Below, in pieces: positions 44,196 through 52,632 of a stretch of 64,000 nt of DNA; the stretch's first letter is position 1, and every line of letters begins with the position of its first letter. The notes under the pieces are model-generated. The model was not told the origin of the DNA, searched no databases, and saw only the letters and a list, made by a program, of their open reading frames with translations. The stretch is taken from the NCBI RefSeq assembly GCF_002000245.1, contig NZ_MTCM01000001.1, positions 1,116,001 through 1,180,000 of the forward strand, written 5' to 3'. Origin of the DNA: Sphingobacterium sp. CZ-UAM. Its GTDB lineage: Bacteria; Bacteroidota; Bacteroidia; Sphingobacteriales; Sphingobacteriaceae. Both the position numbers and the translations under genes were made by a program.

Positions 44196-45269
44196 TCAAT
44201 TTCTTAACGGTTTCGCATTGATTTTCAGCTTATATATCACAACCGGAAATGTCACTCTACTTTTTCCGTTCTCAAACGCCGCCAAACGGTTCAGCTGGCC
44301 TGTCGGAATCCATAGATATCCATTGTCATCAATCCATAAAGCGTCTGCCCAGAGTAGCCTTTTGTCTTTAATAATGAGACTTTCTTTTCCATCCTGTGAT
44401 ATTTTGATGATTTCACTGTTATTGACATCGCTTACGTAGATATTTCCATCTGCATCGATAGCTGTCCCTCCTGTTGATGGGGTTTTATAGAATAATTTGA
44501 CTTTGGAAGCCAAATCTTTTTCGGAGAGATTTTCATCATTCAGATATTGTGTTTGCACTCTCCAAAGTGGGCCGCTTGCAGGCTGAAAATAAAGCCATTT
44601 TCCATCAGGAGAAATTTCTAATTGGTCAGCGTGGATTCTCACTTCATTGCCTTTTTCATCTTTCATAACTTTTCCTTCCGCTTTTATCGGTAAATTATCG
44701 GTGGTTGAAGGATGATTTTCAAGAACCCTTCTGCCTTTTCCAGTTGTTTTATCTACGATTATTAAAGCTGGTTCGCCGGCATCTGTCAGATAAATCGTGT
44801 TTCCTGAAATTCTTAGATCATCAATGAAAGTCGAAGGTTTTGCAATTTCCGAAAGTGGAATAATCTGTTGTACGGTATTGGTTTTAATGTCAATCGAAAC
44901 CAATTTCAACGCATTTCCTACTAATGGCTTTTGTCCCATTGATGGTGTCCCTGTATCTAGTATCCAAAGCAAACCGTCCGGTCCTATTCTCAGAGAATTG
45001 GTTCTTACAAACTTCTCATTTACGTCTGCTCCTAACTTCCAATTGTTCCAGTCTTCATTTGGATAGGGAATGATTTTTCCATTTTTCAGAACCTCTCCGA
45101 TCCTCATACCTTTATCGCCCTCGATTCTGGGGAAATTAACGAAGATCCTGCCTTCGCTATTTGTTGTTACCCCATTCCAAACGACCGTTGAACTTGCTAC
45201 GGGAATAAGCTGTGCTTTTACCGATGAAACGGCTGCTATAAATGTTATCAATCCAATTATTATCTTCAT
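44196..45269 (-). CDS. Secreted major-royal-jelly/SMP-30-like beta-propeller protein
   Basis: A 357-residue protein from the ATG 45269, which gives a signal peptide (about 1-19, VSSVKAQ); a longer frame to 45329 would run across the promoter. The six-bladed propeller shows LRIGPDGLLWILDTGTP, TFIDDLRISGNTIYLTDAGEPALIIVD and GGTAIDADGNIYVSDVNNSEIIKIS, as in major royal jelly/Yellow-family proteins and gluconolactonases. It may be a periplasmic lactonase or binding protein. It lies 62 bp ahead of the quinone-reductase gene. Confidence 0.88.
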   Translation of the reverse strand: MKIIIGLITFIAAVSSVKAQLIPVASSTVVWNGVTTNSEGRIFVNFPRIEGDKGMRIGEVLKNGKIIPYPNEDWNNWKLGADVNEKFVRTNSLRIGPDGLLWILDTGTPSMGQKPLVGNALKLVSIDIKTNTVQQIIPLSEIAKPSTFIDDLRISGNTIYLTDAGEPALIIVDKTTGKGRRVLENHPSTTDNLPIKAEGKVMKDEKGNEVRIHADQLEISPDGKWLYFQPASGPLWRVQTQYLNDENLSEKDLASKVKLFYKTPSTGGTAIDADGNIYVSDVNNSEIIKISQDGKESLIIKDKRLLWADALWIDDNGYLWIPTGQLNRLAAFENGKSRVTFPVVIYKLKINAKPLRN

Positions 45270-45292
45270 AACTTGCTTTGTTTTTGATATAG

Positions 45293-45300
45293 CAAAGTTA
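45293..45300 (-). promoter_or_regulatory. -7 element for the beta-propeller gene
   Basis: Minus strand TAACTTTG, 24 bp before the ATG at 45269. The shared AraC-type site begins 40 bp further upstream. Confidence 0.65.
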
Positions 45301-45339
45301 TATTGCACTGCAGCGGATAAATAGTTCATTTTACGGAAA

Positions 45340-45364
45340 GAATAGCACAGACGTACGAAAAATC
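45340..45364 (-). promoter_or_regulatory. Shared AraC-type site, copy A
   Basis: The plus strand reads GAATAGCACAGACGTACGAA and continues AAATC. The GAATAGCACA and TACGA blocks match copies B (47456) and C (50280). It starts 40 bp from the -7 element. Confidence 0.65.
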
Positions 45365-45487
45365 AAAAATCCTCCAATAACGGAGGATAATCCAGGAAAG
45401 CTTGGCTCTTCTCTAAGCAAAAGTTGCTTGTTCGCCGCCAACGAAAAAGTCATCATATTGGTAATAATCCGTGGAGCGGATCATTAA

Positions 45488-45527
45488 AAAAAGTCACAGG
45501 AAACTAATGAAGTTTCATTGTGACTTT
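45488..45527 (-). terminator. Terminator of the AraC gene at 45548
   Basis: AAAGTCACA (45490-45498) pairs with TGTGACTTT (45519-45527); an inner AAACT/AGTTT extends the stem. The minus strand continues with a T-run. Confidence 0.75.
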
Positions 45528-45547
45528 AACAAGCAGAATTGCAGTAA

Positions 45548-46438
45548 TTAGTTCAGCTGTGATTTTCTGAATTCCAAAGGTCTCAGACCTGTCTGTTTCT
45601 TAAATAATTTTGTAAAATAAGAAGCATTCTCGAATCCTAAGTGATAGGCTATTTCCGCAACTCCCTTCTCTCCCAATCTCAATAGATTTTTAGCCTCTGA
45701 AATCAAAAATATATGAATGAGTTCCAAAGCAGTTTTCCCAGTTTCCTGTTTCAGTACGTCACTTAAATAACGTGGCGAAATAAACAGCTGGTCGGCAATA
45801 TCGGTAACGCTTGGCAACCCGTTTTTTTCCAGACCTCTTTCATCAATATATTTTTTAAGGATATCATTGAATCTTGATGCTGTTTTTCCAATAACCTGTT
45901 CTCTGTCGATAAACTGTCTTTTGTAAAAGCGCTGTGCATATTTCAAAATCGATGATATATGACTCAAGATAATCTCACGGCTGTATTCATCGGGATTATT
46001 AAAATATTCGCCCTGAATTTTCGCGTGAAGCTCCAGAATAATCTGCTCTTCTTTTGGAGAAAGTTGCAGCGCTTCCGTTACATCGTAGTCAAAGAAGCCA
46101 TAATTGTTAATGCTTTTAAAGAGCTCGTGACCGTTCAGATAATCTTCGTGAATCATCAACATATAGCCTTTTTCTTCAAATTCGAGGTCTTTCATTTCAA
46201 TGATCTGCCGTGGTTTGGCAAAAAATAGACAGCCATTATCGTGGTCGTATTTTGTACGTCCGTACATAAACATCCCTGATTTTATTTTTTTGAAAGCGAT
46301 AATGTAGCAATCTGTGGTAAATTCCCTATTTCCCAGCGGACAGGCCACCTGACAGCCGATCATACTAAAGAGCGGATGCTCCGGAGCGTCCCAGCCATTT
46401 CCGGTGTGCAATTCTGTGAGGGTTTTATAATGTTTCAT
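45548..46438 (-). CDS. AraC-family regulator, paralogue 1 of the SDR-linked group
   Basis: A 296-residue protein with an N-terminal sensor domain that starts KHYKTLTELHTGNGWDAPEHPLFSM and includes CYIIAFKKIKSGMFMYGRTKYDHDNG, and a C-terminal AraC domain (FISPRYLSDVLKQETGKTAL, then VAEIAYHLGFENASYFTKLFKKQTGLRPLEFRK). Paralogues at 50349 and 62320 share the KIKSG, KYGRxxYD, HEDY and FYKRQFI blocks. It follows the SDR at 46561 on the same strand by 122 bp. The three shared promoter sites nearby are its likely targets. Confidence 0.93.
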   Translation of the reverse strand: MKHYKTLTELHTGNGWDAPEHPLFSMIGCQVACPLGNREFTTDCYIIAFKKIKSGMFMYGRTKYDHDNGCLFFAKPRQIIEMKDLEFEEKGYMLMIHEDYLNGHELFKSINNYGFFDYDVTEALQLSPKEEQIILELHAKIQGEYFNNPDEYSREIILSHISSILKYAQRFYKRQFIDREQVIGKTASRFNDILKKYIDERGLEKNGLPSVTDIADQLFISPRYLSDVLKQETGKTALELIHIFLISEAKNLLRLGEKGVAEIAYHLGFENASYFTKLFKKQTGLRPLEFRKSQLN

Positions 46439-46560
46439 TTTATTTTTTTCGAATGTTCGACAATCTCTTTCTATTACAACTTATTCTCTGAAGTTAAGCT
46501 AAAAAAGCAAACAGTACACTGTAGAAAACAATTTCTTTGCGCGCATCATTCCTAATAAAT

Positions 46561-47385
46561 CTAATGCCCATGTGCGGCAATGCTGACCTCTTTCCAATTT
46601 TGGATATCGTTCAATCTTTTGGTGTAAACCTCATTGACTACGTGATAAGCAATTTTACCGAACAATAATCTTTGTGGAGGATTTTGATTGTCAATAAGAT
46701 TCAAAACTGGCACTACTGTCGATTCAGGTTTTCCCCATGTATCAGGATTATCCCCTGTTTCCGCAAATGCCTCTCGTACTGGATTGTAATCGGTAATATC
46801 CGAAGAAGTCTGAACCGCTGAAGCTCCTGCCCAATCCGTTGCAAATCCATTAGGTTCAATTAATGTGGTTTTGATTCCCAAATGTGCTGTTTCTGAACCA
46901 ATCGTTTCAATTAGTCCTTCGACTGCAAACTTTGAAGCATTGTACAATCCTAAAAGCGGTAGCGTCGTTAGTCCCAAAAAGCTGGAAATCTGAATGATAT
47001 GCCCACTTCTTTGTTTTCTCATCACCGGTAAAATTGCTTGTGCTACCCAAAGTGAACCAAAAAAATTGGTTTCCATTTGGTCTCTCGCCTGCTGTTCTGT
47101 TGTTTCTTCCGTCGTTCCGAATAAACCAAAACCAGCATTATTAATCAAAACATCAATTCTTCCAAAGTGTTTTTCTACTTTCTCCACTACTTCAAAAACT
47201 TCTGTACGGTTGTTGACATCCAGTTTCACCGGAAGAATGCTGTCACCGTACTTCTCTTTTAAATCCTGCAACGCTTCAATATTTCTAGCGGAAGCAGCAA
47301 CTTTATCGCCTCTTTTAAGTAAGGCCTCAGCCCATAATTTTCCAAATCCTTTGGAAGCTCCTGTTATAAAAATTATTTTGCTCAT
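46561..47385 (-). CDS. SDR-family oxidoreductase, AraC-linked
   Basis: A 274-residue classical SDR from the ATG 47385; a longer frame from 47433 spans the -7 element. TGASKGFGKLWAEALL binds NADP, NNAGFGLFG and catalytic YNASKFAVEG follow. The C-terminal PPQRLLFGKIAY block is shared with its paralogue at 49370. It has its own -7 element and shared AraC-type site (copy B). Substrate unknown. Confidence 0.93.
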   Translation of the reverse strand: MSKIIFITGASKGFGKLWAEALLKRGDKVAASARNIEALQDLKEKYGDSILPVKLDVNNRTEVFEVVEKVEKHFGRIDVLINNAGFGLFGTTEETTEQQARDQMETNFFGSLWVAQAILPVMRKQRSGHIIQISSFLGLTTLPLLGLYNASKFAVEGLIETIGSETAHLGIKTTLIEPNGFATDWAGASAVQTSSDITDYNPVREAFAETGDNPDTWGKPESTVVPVLNLIDNQNPPQRLLFGKIAYHVVNEVYTKRLNDIQNWKEVSIAAHGH

Positions 47386-47408
47386 TGTTTTTTCTTTTTT
47401 TGTTAATC

Positions 47409-47416
47409 CAAAATTA
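47409..47416 (-). promoter_or_regulatory. -7 element for the SDR at 46561
   Basis: Minus strand TAATTTTG, an exact TAnnTTTG match 24 bp before the ATG at 47385. Shared site copy B starts 40 bp upstream. Confidence 0.6.
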
Positions 47417-47452
47417 TCCTTATCCATACTCATACACTAACTCATTTCAGCT

Positions 47453-47476
47453 GAAGAATAGCACATAATTACGATA
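47453..47476 (-). promoter_or_regulatory. Shared AraC-type site, copy B
   Basis: GAAGAATAGCACATAATTAC then GATA on the plus strand. The block GAATAGCACA starts at 47456, 40 bp beyond the -7 element, the same distance as copies A and C. Confidence 0.65.
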
Positions 47477-47500
47477 TAGCTTTAGCTGTACACCTTAGTT

Positions 47501-47537
47501 AAAAAGAGAGCTCCTTCCATTTCTAAAAGAAGCTCTC
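47501..47537 (-). terminator. Terminator after the SDR-MFS-CMD operon
   Basis: GAGAGCT (47506-47512) pairs with AGCTCTC (47531-47537), with CTTC/GAAG extending the stem. The minus strand runs into TTTTT. It separates this operon from the next SDR gene. Confidence 0.65.
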
Positions 47538-47559
47538 ACCAACACTTCAATTAAAACAC

Positions 47560-48102
47560 TTATGATAAACTTTTTGCTGCCGGAAAATCAATCGGGATCT
47601 GGGTATTTGCAAAAACATAATTCGTAAAACTTCTAAGGGCAACCAAGGCTGTAAGTTCTACAAGCGCCTTCTCATCCAAACCAGCTTTATAGAAGTCTTC
47701 CAGTGCAGCATTTCCGGCATTGCCTTTATTGTTTGCGATCGATTGGGCAAGTTTTATAATGGCATCCAATTTAACATCCTCAACACTTCCCTTTCTGATT
47801 GCTAAAGTGTCCTCCTCACTAAAACCATTTAATTTAGCCAGCATGGTATGTGCAGCAAGACAATAATCACAATCATTTACCTGTGACACCACCAAGTTGA
47901 TCGCTTCCCTTTCCTTTGCGGTGTAAGAAGAATGATGCGCTAAGGTTGCTTCTGTTTCCAGCATCGCTTTTAAAGCTGATGAAGAATATCCGATAGTAGC
48001 ATAAAGGTTCGGGATCTTGCCCATTTTTTTCTCTACTGATGATAAAATGACCTGAGCTTCTTCGCTCAATTGTTCTTTGTTTGGAACTGTAATAGTTTTC
48101 AT
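47560..48102 (-). CDS. Carboxymuconolactone decarboxylase-family protein
   Basis: A 180-residue all-helical protein with NDCDYCLAAHTMLAK, the CxxC plus His of peroxidase-related AhpD-like proteins. The N-terminus VEKKMGKIPNLYATIGYSSSALKAML is typical of the longer peroxidase-related branch. It probably detoxifies peroxides or works as a thiol antioxidant. It is 21 bp after the MFS gene and forms the end of the SDR-MFS-CMD operon. Confidence 0.92.
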   Translation of the reverse strand: MKTITVPNKEQLSEEAQVILSSVEKKMGKIPNLYATIGYSSSALKAMLETEATLAHHSSYTAKEREAINLVVSQVNDCDYCLAAHTMLAKLNGFSEEDTLAIRKGSVEDVKLDAIIKLAQSIANNKGNAGNAALEDFYKAGLDEKALVELTALVALRSFTNYVFANTQIPIDFPAAKSLS

Positions 48103-48123
48103 ATTCTTATTATTTATTATTGG

Positions 48124-49335
48124 TTACTTGAATCTTTCAATTTCCCCCCGTCTAACGACTGATCTTTTAAAAATAAAAATCCCAAGGAAAGTCAAAACCA
48201 CGATCAGTAGATTGACCATTGCAATGCTCTGAACATTTTTTATCTCAAATAAATTGATCAGGCCGTAACCGGCAATGGAACTAATGACGTAAATACCGCC
48301 GCCGGTCAGCCCGCTTGCTACTCCTGCATTCTTGCTAAAACGCTGTAAACAGTATGCATAGACATTATTAAAAATAAAGCCGGAAAGGAAATGAATAAGC
48401 AGCGTAAAAATAAGCAGTACATAAAATCCATTCGCCCCAAATGATATAAGGGTCATCAGGCCTGCGAAAATCAATTGTAGGATCACAGCTGTATTAATTT
48501 TTAAGAAGAGATTTTTGTTTATCAACACCTTTGAGGTGATTCCGCCCAGCATCAGTGCAATTCCTGAACCCAGCGAACTGTAGCCTGTCACAACAGGTGA
48601 ATAACCATAAACTTTTTCGATAATAAACGGACTGCTGATCCCGTAAACAACGAGTAGTGAATAGCTCAGTCCGATAATAAGCAGCCCTACACTAAAATCC
48701 GCTGTCTTAAGCATACCTGAATAGACGTTTAGGATCTGCTTCCGGTTAAAGGACTGGAATTTCCGGAGCGATTCACCGGTATATCTCCACTCGAAAAACA
48801 GAACAGCTGCTGTCAAAAAGCCCAATATATAAAAATTCGACTGCCAGCCAAATGTTACCTGTAGATATCCGCCAATAAATGGTGCGACAATAGGAGCCGT
48901 TGCCCATACAATTGAAAATAGGCTCGTATAGTGCTTCAGCTTTTCACCACTGTACATATCCACAAAGAATGCCCTCTTTCCAACGATGATCAGCGATACT
49001 GTTATTCCCTGTATTATCCGCATTCCATAGATCACACCGATATGGGGAACCAGTGCAATGATAAAACTGGCGATTGAAAATACAATAAGGGCAAACAAAT
49101 TGATCCTGTATCTCCCAAAGCTATCCAGTATACTCCCGATAAAAAGCTGGCTGAGTCCGGAGCTTACCATGAAAAGCAATAAAGAAAGCTGCACCTGCTG
49201 CATGGAAACGCCCAGATCACCTGCCATCGCCGGCAACGAGGGAATATAAATATCGGTGGTAAGTCCTCCAAGCGGAATGAGGATAAAGGCGAGCAGGGTG
49301 CTGATGTGTAAATATTCTATTTTTTGGGCTTTCAT
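48124..49335 (-). CDS. Bcr/CflA-family MFS drug efflux transporter
   Basis: A 403-residue, 12-helix major-facilitator protein. The first helix and loop, GGLTTDIYIPSLPAMAGDLG, and the following GSILDSFGRYRINLFALIVF are hallmarks of the Bcr/CflA drug:proton antiporters. It exports small toxic molecules across the inner membrane. It lies 34 bp after the SDR at 49370 and 21 bp before the CMD gene, so its substrate may be the compound handled by those enzymes. Confidence 0.93.
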   Translation of the reverse strand: MKAQKIEYLHISTLLAFILIPLGGLTTDIYIPSLPAMAGDLGVSMQQVQLSLLLFMVSSGLSQLFIGSILDSFGRYRINLFALIVFSIASFIIALVPHIGVIYGMRIIQGITVSLIIVGKRAFFVDMYSGEKLKHYTSLFSIVWATAPIVAPFIGGYLQVTFGWQSNFYILGFLTAAVLFFEWRYTGESLRKFQSFNRKQILNVYSGMLKTADFSVGLLIIGLSYSLLVVYGISSPFIIEKVYGYSPVVTGYSSLGSGIALMLGGITSKVLINKNLFLKINTAVILQLIFAGLMTLISFGANGFYVLLIFTLLIHFLSGFIFNNVYAYCLQRFSKNAGVASGLTGGGIYVISSIAGYGLINLFEIKNVQSIAMVNLLIVVLTFLGIFIFKRSVVRRGEIERFK

Positions 49336-49369
49336 AACGATGTTGAACTATATGTAAAAAAGCACGGGA

Positions 49370-50191
49370 TTACCCGTGCGCTGCTTCTGAAACATCTTTC
49401 CATTCCTTCCACTGTTGAAGTTTTTCACCATAAACCCTTTCTGTTTTGACATAACCCAATTTGCCCAAGAATAATCTTAACGGCGGATTTTCACTGTCAA
49501 TCAGTGTTAAGATTGCTGGAACAGTAGCTTCAGGTGTACCGTAATCATCAGGGCCAAGTCCTTCAATTTTAGTTAGGCTTTCTTTCAGCGGATTATACAC
49601 ATCCAACTGATCGCCAAATACTGCCGAACTTCCACCAAATTCTGTTTTATAGCCATTTGGTTCGATAAGCGTTACATGGATACCAAAATCTTTTACCTCA
49701 CTGGCCAGCGCTTCACTCAATCCTTCAACCGCAAATTTAGTAGCGTTGTAAATGCCTAAAGTCGGAAGGCTCCATACGCCCAGTACACTTGAAAGCTGGA
49801 TGATATGCCCATGTACCTGCGCTCTGAGGATTGGCAGTGCTGCCTGTGTCACCCATAGTGTTCCGAACAGATTTGCATCGAAAACATCCCGGGCTACTTT
49901 TTCACCGATTTCTTCCACTGCACCAAAAACGCCATACCCCGCATTGTTGATCACCACATCAAGCTGACCGAAATGTTCGCTGGCTTTGTTTACGGCAGCA
50001 AATACAGCTTCTCTATCGGTAATATCCAACTGTAACGGTAATAACTGATCACCATACTTTTCTGATAATGCTGTAAAAGCATTCGCTTTTCTGGAAGTTG
50101 CCACGACGTTGTCCCCACGTTGCAATAGTGCTTCTGTCCAAAGTTTTCCAAATCCTGAAGTTGCTCCTGTTATAAAAATTGTCTTTGCCAT
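49370..50191 (-). CDS. SDR-family oxidoreductase, AraC-linked
   Basis: A 273-residue SDR, paralogue of the one at 46561: TGATSGFGKLWTEALLQRGD, NNAGYGVFG, catalytic YNATKFAVEG and the C-terminal PPLRLFLGKLGY. It is divergent from the AraC gene at 50349 and heads the SDR-MFS-CMD operon. Its promoter has TAACTTTG and shared site copy C. Confidence 0.93.
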   Translation of the reverse strand: MAKTIFITGATSGFGKLWTEALLQRGDNVVATSRKANAFTALSEKYGDQLLPLQLDITDREAVFAAVNKASEHFGQLDVVINNAGYGVFGAVEEIGEKVARDVFDANLFGTLWVTQAALPILRAQVHGHIIQLSSVLGVWSLPTLGIYNATKFAVEGLSEALASEVKDFGIHVTLIEPNGYKTEFGGSSAVFGDQLDVYNPLKESLTKIEGLGPDDYGTPEATVPAILTLIDSENPPLRLFLGKLGYVKTERVYGEKLQQWKEWKDVSEAAHG

Positions 50192-50231
50192 GTTGTTATT
50201 GTTTAAATTATTATTTGTTATTTTGATAAGA

Positions 50232-50239
50232 CAAAGTTA
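50232..50239 (-). promoter_or_regulatory. -7 element for the SDR-MFS-CMD operon
   Basis: Minus strand TAACTTTG, 41 bp before the SDR ATG at 50191. Shared site copy C begins 41 bp further upstream. Confidence 0.65.
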
Positions 50240-50276
50240 TATCCAGAACCGGCCTCTGCTCTACTCCATATCAGCG

Positions 50277-50302
50277 GAAGAATAGCACAGATTTACGAAA
50301 AT
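50277..50302 (-). promoter_or_regulatory. Shared AraC-type site, copy C
   Basis: GAAGAATAGCACAGATTTAC then GAAAAT on the plus strand, between the divergent SDR and AraC genes. The block GAATAGCACA starts at 50280. It differs from copy A mainly in the six bases between the two conserved blocks. Confidence 0.7.
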
Positions 50303-50348
50303 GTAATTTTGAAACATTTCAACAAGCAAATTCCTAAAATTAGAGACA

Positions 50349-51254
50349 TTGGAAAAGATCAATCATTATAAAAGCATAACCGAACTTCATGAAAAAAGTG
50401 GCTTTGAAACTCCGAAGCATCCACTATTGAGCCTGATGACCTGTAAAGAACTTATGACCTATTCGGTCGGAGAAGACAGGTTCACCGGAGACTTTTATAT
50501 GGTTGCTCTGAAAAAGATCAAATCGGGCTATGTGCTATATGGCAAAACGAAATATGACCACAGTAATGGATCCACCGTTTTTATGAAGCCAAGGCAAATT
50601 ATTGAGGTCAGTAATGTACAGTTTGCAGAAAAGGGTTTTGTTATATTTTTTCATGAGGATTATCTGGCCGGCCATATTCTGCATGACCAGATCAAAAACT
50701 ATGGCTATTTTGAGTATGAAATAAATGAAGCCCTGCACCTATCTCCTGCTGAGGAGGTTATCATGTGGGAACTCTATGAAAAAATACGCAAGGAATATGA
50801 CGAAAATTCAGATGAATTCAGCCGTGAAATTATATTGTCACATATTGACTCCATCCTAAAATATTCCGACCGCTTTTATAAAAGACAGTTTGTGGATCGA
50901 AGTAATAACGTTTCGGGAACCACCCTAAAAAGGTTTCAGACAGTATTACAGAACTATTTTGATAAGAAGCTGCACCTTAAAGAAGGTTTGCCCACCGTAA
51001 ATTATCTTGCGGGAGAACTTTTTCTATCAAGCAGGTATCTGAGCGATCTTCTTAAACAGGAAACCGGAAAAACCGCTCTGGAACATGTCCATATTTACCT
51101 GATTAAAGAGGCGAAAAATCTATTGCTGGGATCGGACAGCAACATTTCTGGCATAGCCTATGGTCTGGGATTTGAAAGCCCTTCATATTTTACCCGTTTG
51201 TTTAAAAAATTGGTGGGTATTACACCTGCCCAATTTAAGGAAACCAAAAATTGA
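50349..51254 (+). CDS. AraC-family regulator, paralogue 2 of the SDR-linked group
   Basis: A 301-residue protein. The frame begins at a TTG (50349); the next Met is 29 codons in, past the KSITELHEKSGFETPKHPL block conserved with the paralogues, so the TTG start is preferred. Sensor part with VALKKIKSGYVLYGKTKYDHSNG, C-terminal AraC domain with FLSSRYLSDLLKQETGKTAL and ISGIAYGLGFESPSYFTRLFKKLVGITPAQF. It is divergent from the SDR-MFS-CMD operon, with shared site C in between, and is its probable activator. Confidence 0.92.
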   Translation: MEKINHYKSITELHEKSGFETPKHPLLSLMTCKELMTYSVGEDRFTGDFYMVALKKIKSGYVLYGKTKYDHSNGSTVFMKPRQIIEVSNVQFAEKGFVIFFHEDYLAGHILHDQIKNYGYFEYEINEALHLSPAEEVIMWELYEKIRKEYDENSDEFSREIILSHIDSILKYSDRFYKRQFVDRSNNVSGTTLKRFQTVLQNYFDKKLHLKEGLPTVNYLAGELFLSSRYLSDLLKQETGKTALEHVHIYLIKEAKNLLLGSDSNISGIAYGLGFESPSYFTRLFKKLVGITPAQFKETKN

Positions 51255-51296
51255 TTTCATAATTATGGGTAATAGTACAAAATGTTTGAAATTGAC

Positions 51297-51378
51297 CTGC
51301 TCCTCCTCGTTGAAAAATTTGGTAGCCGCTTTGAATGCCTGTGGTTCTGTTGTGCTGATATTGATTCGTTTTTCCGTG
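51297..51378 (-). pseudogene. AhpD-like gene remnant with internal deletion
   Basis: 51297-51327 matches an internal part of the ahpD gene (around 42667-42700) and 51328-51378 matches its 5' end (from 42883), so the intervening 180 or so bases are deleted. It lies directly behind the intact Crp/Fnr gene. Not functional. Confidence 0.7.
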
Positions 51379-51510
51379 TATCTTATTTTTTAATTTGATA
51401 CTACAAATTTGGAAAATGGAGAGCCGGAAAAACTTAAAAGGCTTTAAGAAAAATTCTTTTTGCGGATTTCGCTGAGATACTCGGGTGTAAAGCCCAGGTA
51501 GGAAGCCACG
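51328..51510. repeat. Right copy of the approximately 180-bp repeat
   Basis: Direct repeat of 42883-43063, covering the ahpD start, the spacer and the end of the Crp/Fnr gene. The copies differ at about a dozen positions. Confidence 0.8.
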
Positions 51511-52022
51511 AGATATTGAGGTACGCGCTGCAGAAATGCAGGCTGATTCTTGAGAAATTGACGGTATAGCTCCTCCCTGGAGTGCTCATAAAGCAGCTTG
51601 ACGCGCATCTGTGCAGCGGCATAAGCTTTCTGATACACCATGCGAAAATACTTTTCCATGACCGGGTGCTTTTCCAGTAGATCATCGAGGGCATGTTGGC
51701 GAATGACCAGGACTTCTGTTGGCAGTACAGCCTGAATGTAAAACTCTGTGGCCGTCTGATTTATATAAGAGAAGGTCTCTGTCATCCACCAGTTTTCAAT
51801 CGCGAATTCAGTCGTCTGCTGCACACCCTTTTCATTGATAAAAAACTTTCGCAGAATTCCATCCAGTACAAAATAACTGGCTTTGCAGATCTGCCCTTCG
51901 GTCAATACGTTTTCTTTCTTTTTAAGCGTCTGCTGCTCAAAATATCCGGTTATATCGGCAAATTCATCATCGGAAATCTTTATAAATTTATCCAGGTGTT
52001 TTTTGAATTGTTCACGCATCAT
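51444..52022 (-). CDS. Crp/Fnr-family regulator
   Basis: A 192-residue cAMP-binding-domain protein: cNMP-binding beta-roll (about 25-115, VLTEGQICKASYFVLDGILRKFF), dimer helix, and a short C-terminal HTH (VPQYLVASYLGFTPEYLSEIRKKNFS). The Arg-Ala phosphate-binding cassette of true cAMP receptors is not evident. Such proteins are common single-gene regulators in Bacteroidota next to the gene they control. It originally preceded an ahpD gene, which is now a remnant here and intact at 42489. Confidence 0.92.
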   Translation of the reverse strand: MMREQFKKHLDKFIKISDDEFADITGYFEQQTLKKKENVLTEGQICKASYFVLDGILRKFFINEKGVQQTTEFAIENWWMTETFSYINQTATEFYIQAVLPTEVLVIRQHALDDLLEKHPVMEKYFRMVYQKAYAAAQMRVKLLYEHSREELYRQFLKNQPAFLQRVPQYLVASYLGFTPEYLSEIRKKNFS

Positions 52023-52233
52023 TTAAAGTCTTTTTTGATCATCTTTAGCCCGTTTAAGATAATCAAAAATAATAAAATAACCTCATCATCCTTGGTGGCG
52101 CGGTCTGATCCATTTAGTATATTTACTTATCTATTGGATGGGAGATATTTGACAGACATTTTCAGTACGGCCAGCACTGTACATTATCGTTTGTAATTCA
52201 ATAAAAGGCATAATACGTATAAATCAAGGAAAA

Positions 52234-52632
52234 ATGTTTACAGTAGAACAAATAAAAGCTGCTCATAGCAAAGTAAAATCAGGTGCGGACTTTCCTGCCT
52301 ATATCCAGGACATCAAAAAATTAGGCGTTACCGCTTACGACGTTTTTGTTGCGGATGGGCACACTGATTATTATGGGCATAATCACTACAGAACGAGCTC
52401 TCCAGCTAGTCATGAGCCATTGACCATTGGCAACACTGTTGAGGCAGAGCAGTTCAAAAAAGGCTTAAAAGAGCATCAGCAGGGCGAAACAGATTACCCC
52501 ACTTTTATGGCGATGTGTGCAATATGTGGTATCGAAAAATGGACTGTCTTTCTTGACAAGATGACCTGTGCGTATTATGATAATGGCGGGAATGAAATTC
52601 TGGTAGAAGAGATACCTAGGCAAATCAACTAA
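52234..52632 (+). CDS. DUF1398-family protein
   Basis: A 132-residue soluble protein that fits the DUF1398 (YbcV-like) family along its whole length: FTVEQIKAAHSKVKSGADFP, DIKKLGVTAYDVFVADGHTDYYG and CGIEKWTVFLDKMTCAYYDNGGNEI. The function of the family is not established. The gene overlaps the stop of the convergent AraC gene at 52625 by eight bases. No export signal. Confidence 0.85.
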   Translation: MFTVEQIKAAHSKVKSGADFPAYIQDIKKLGVTAYDVFVADGHTDYYGHNHYRTSSPASHEPLTIGNTVEAEQFKKGLKEHQQGETDYPTFMAMCAICGIEKWTVFLDKMTCAYYDNGGNEILVEEIPRQIN

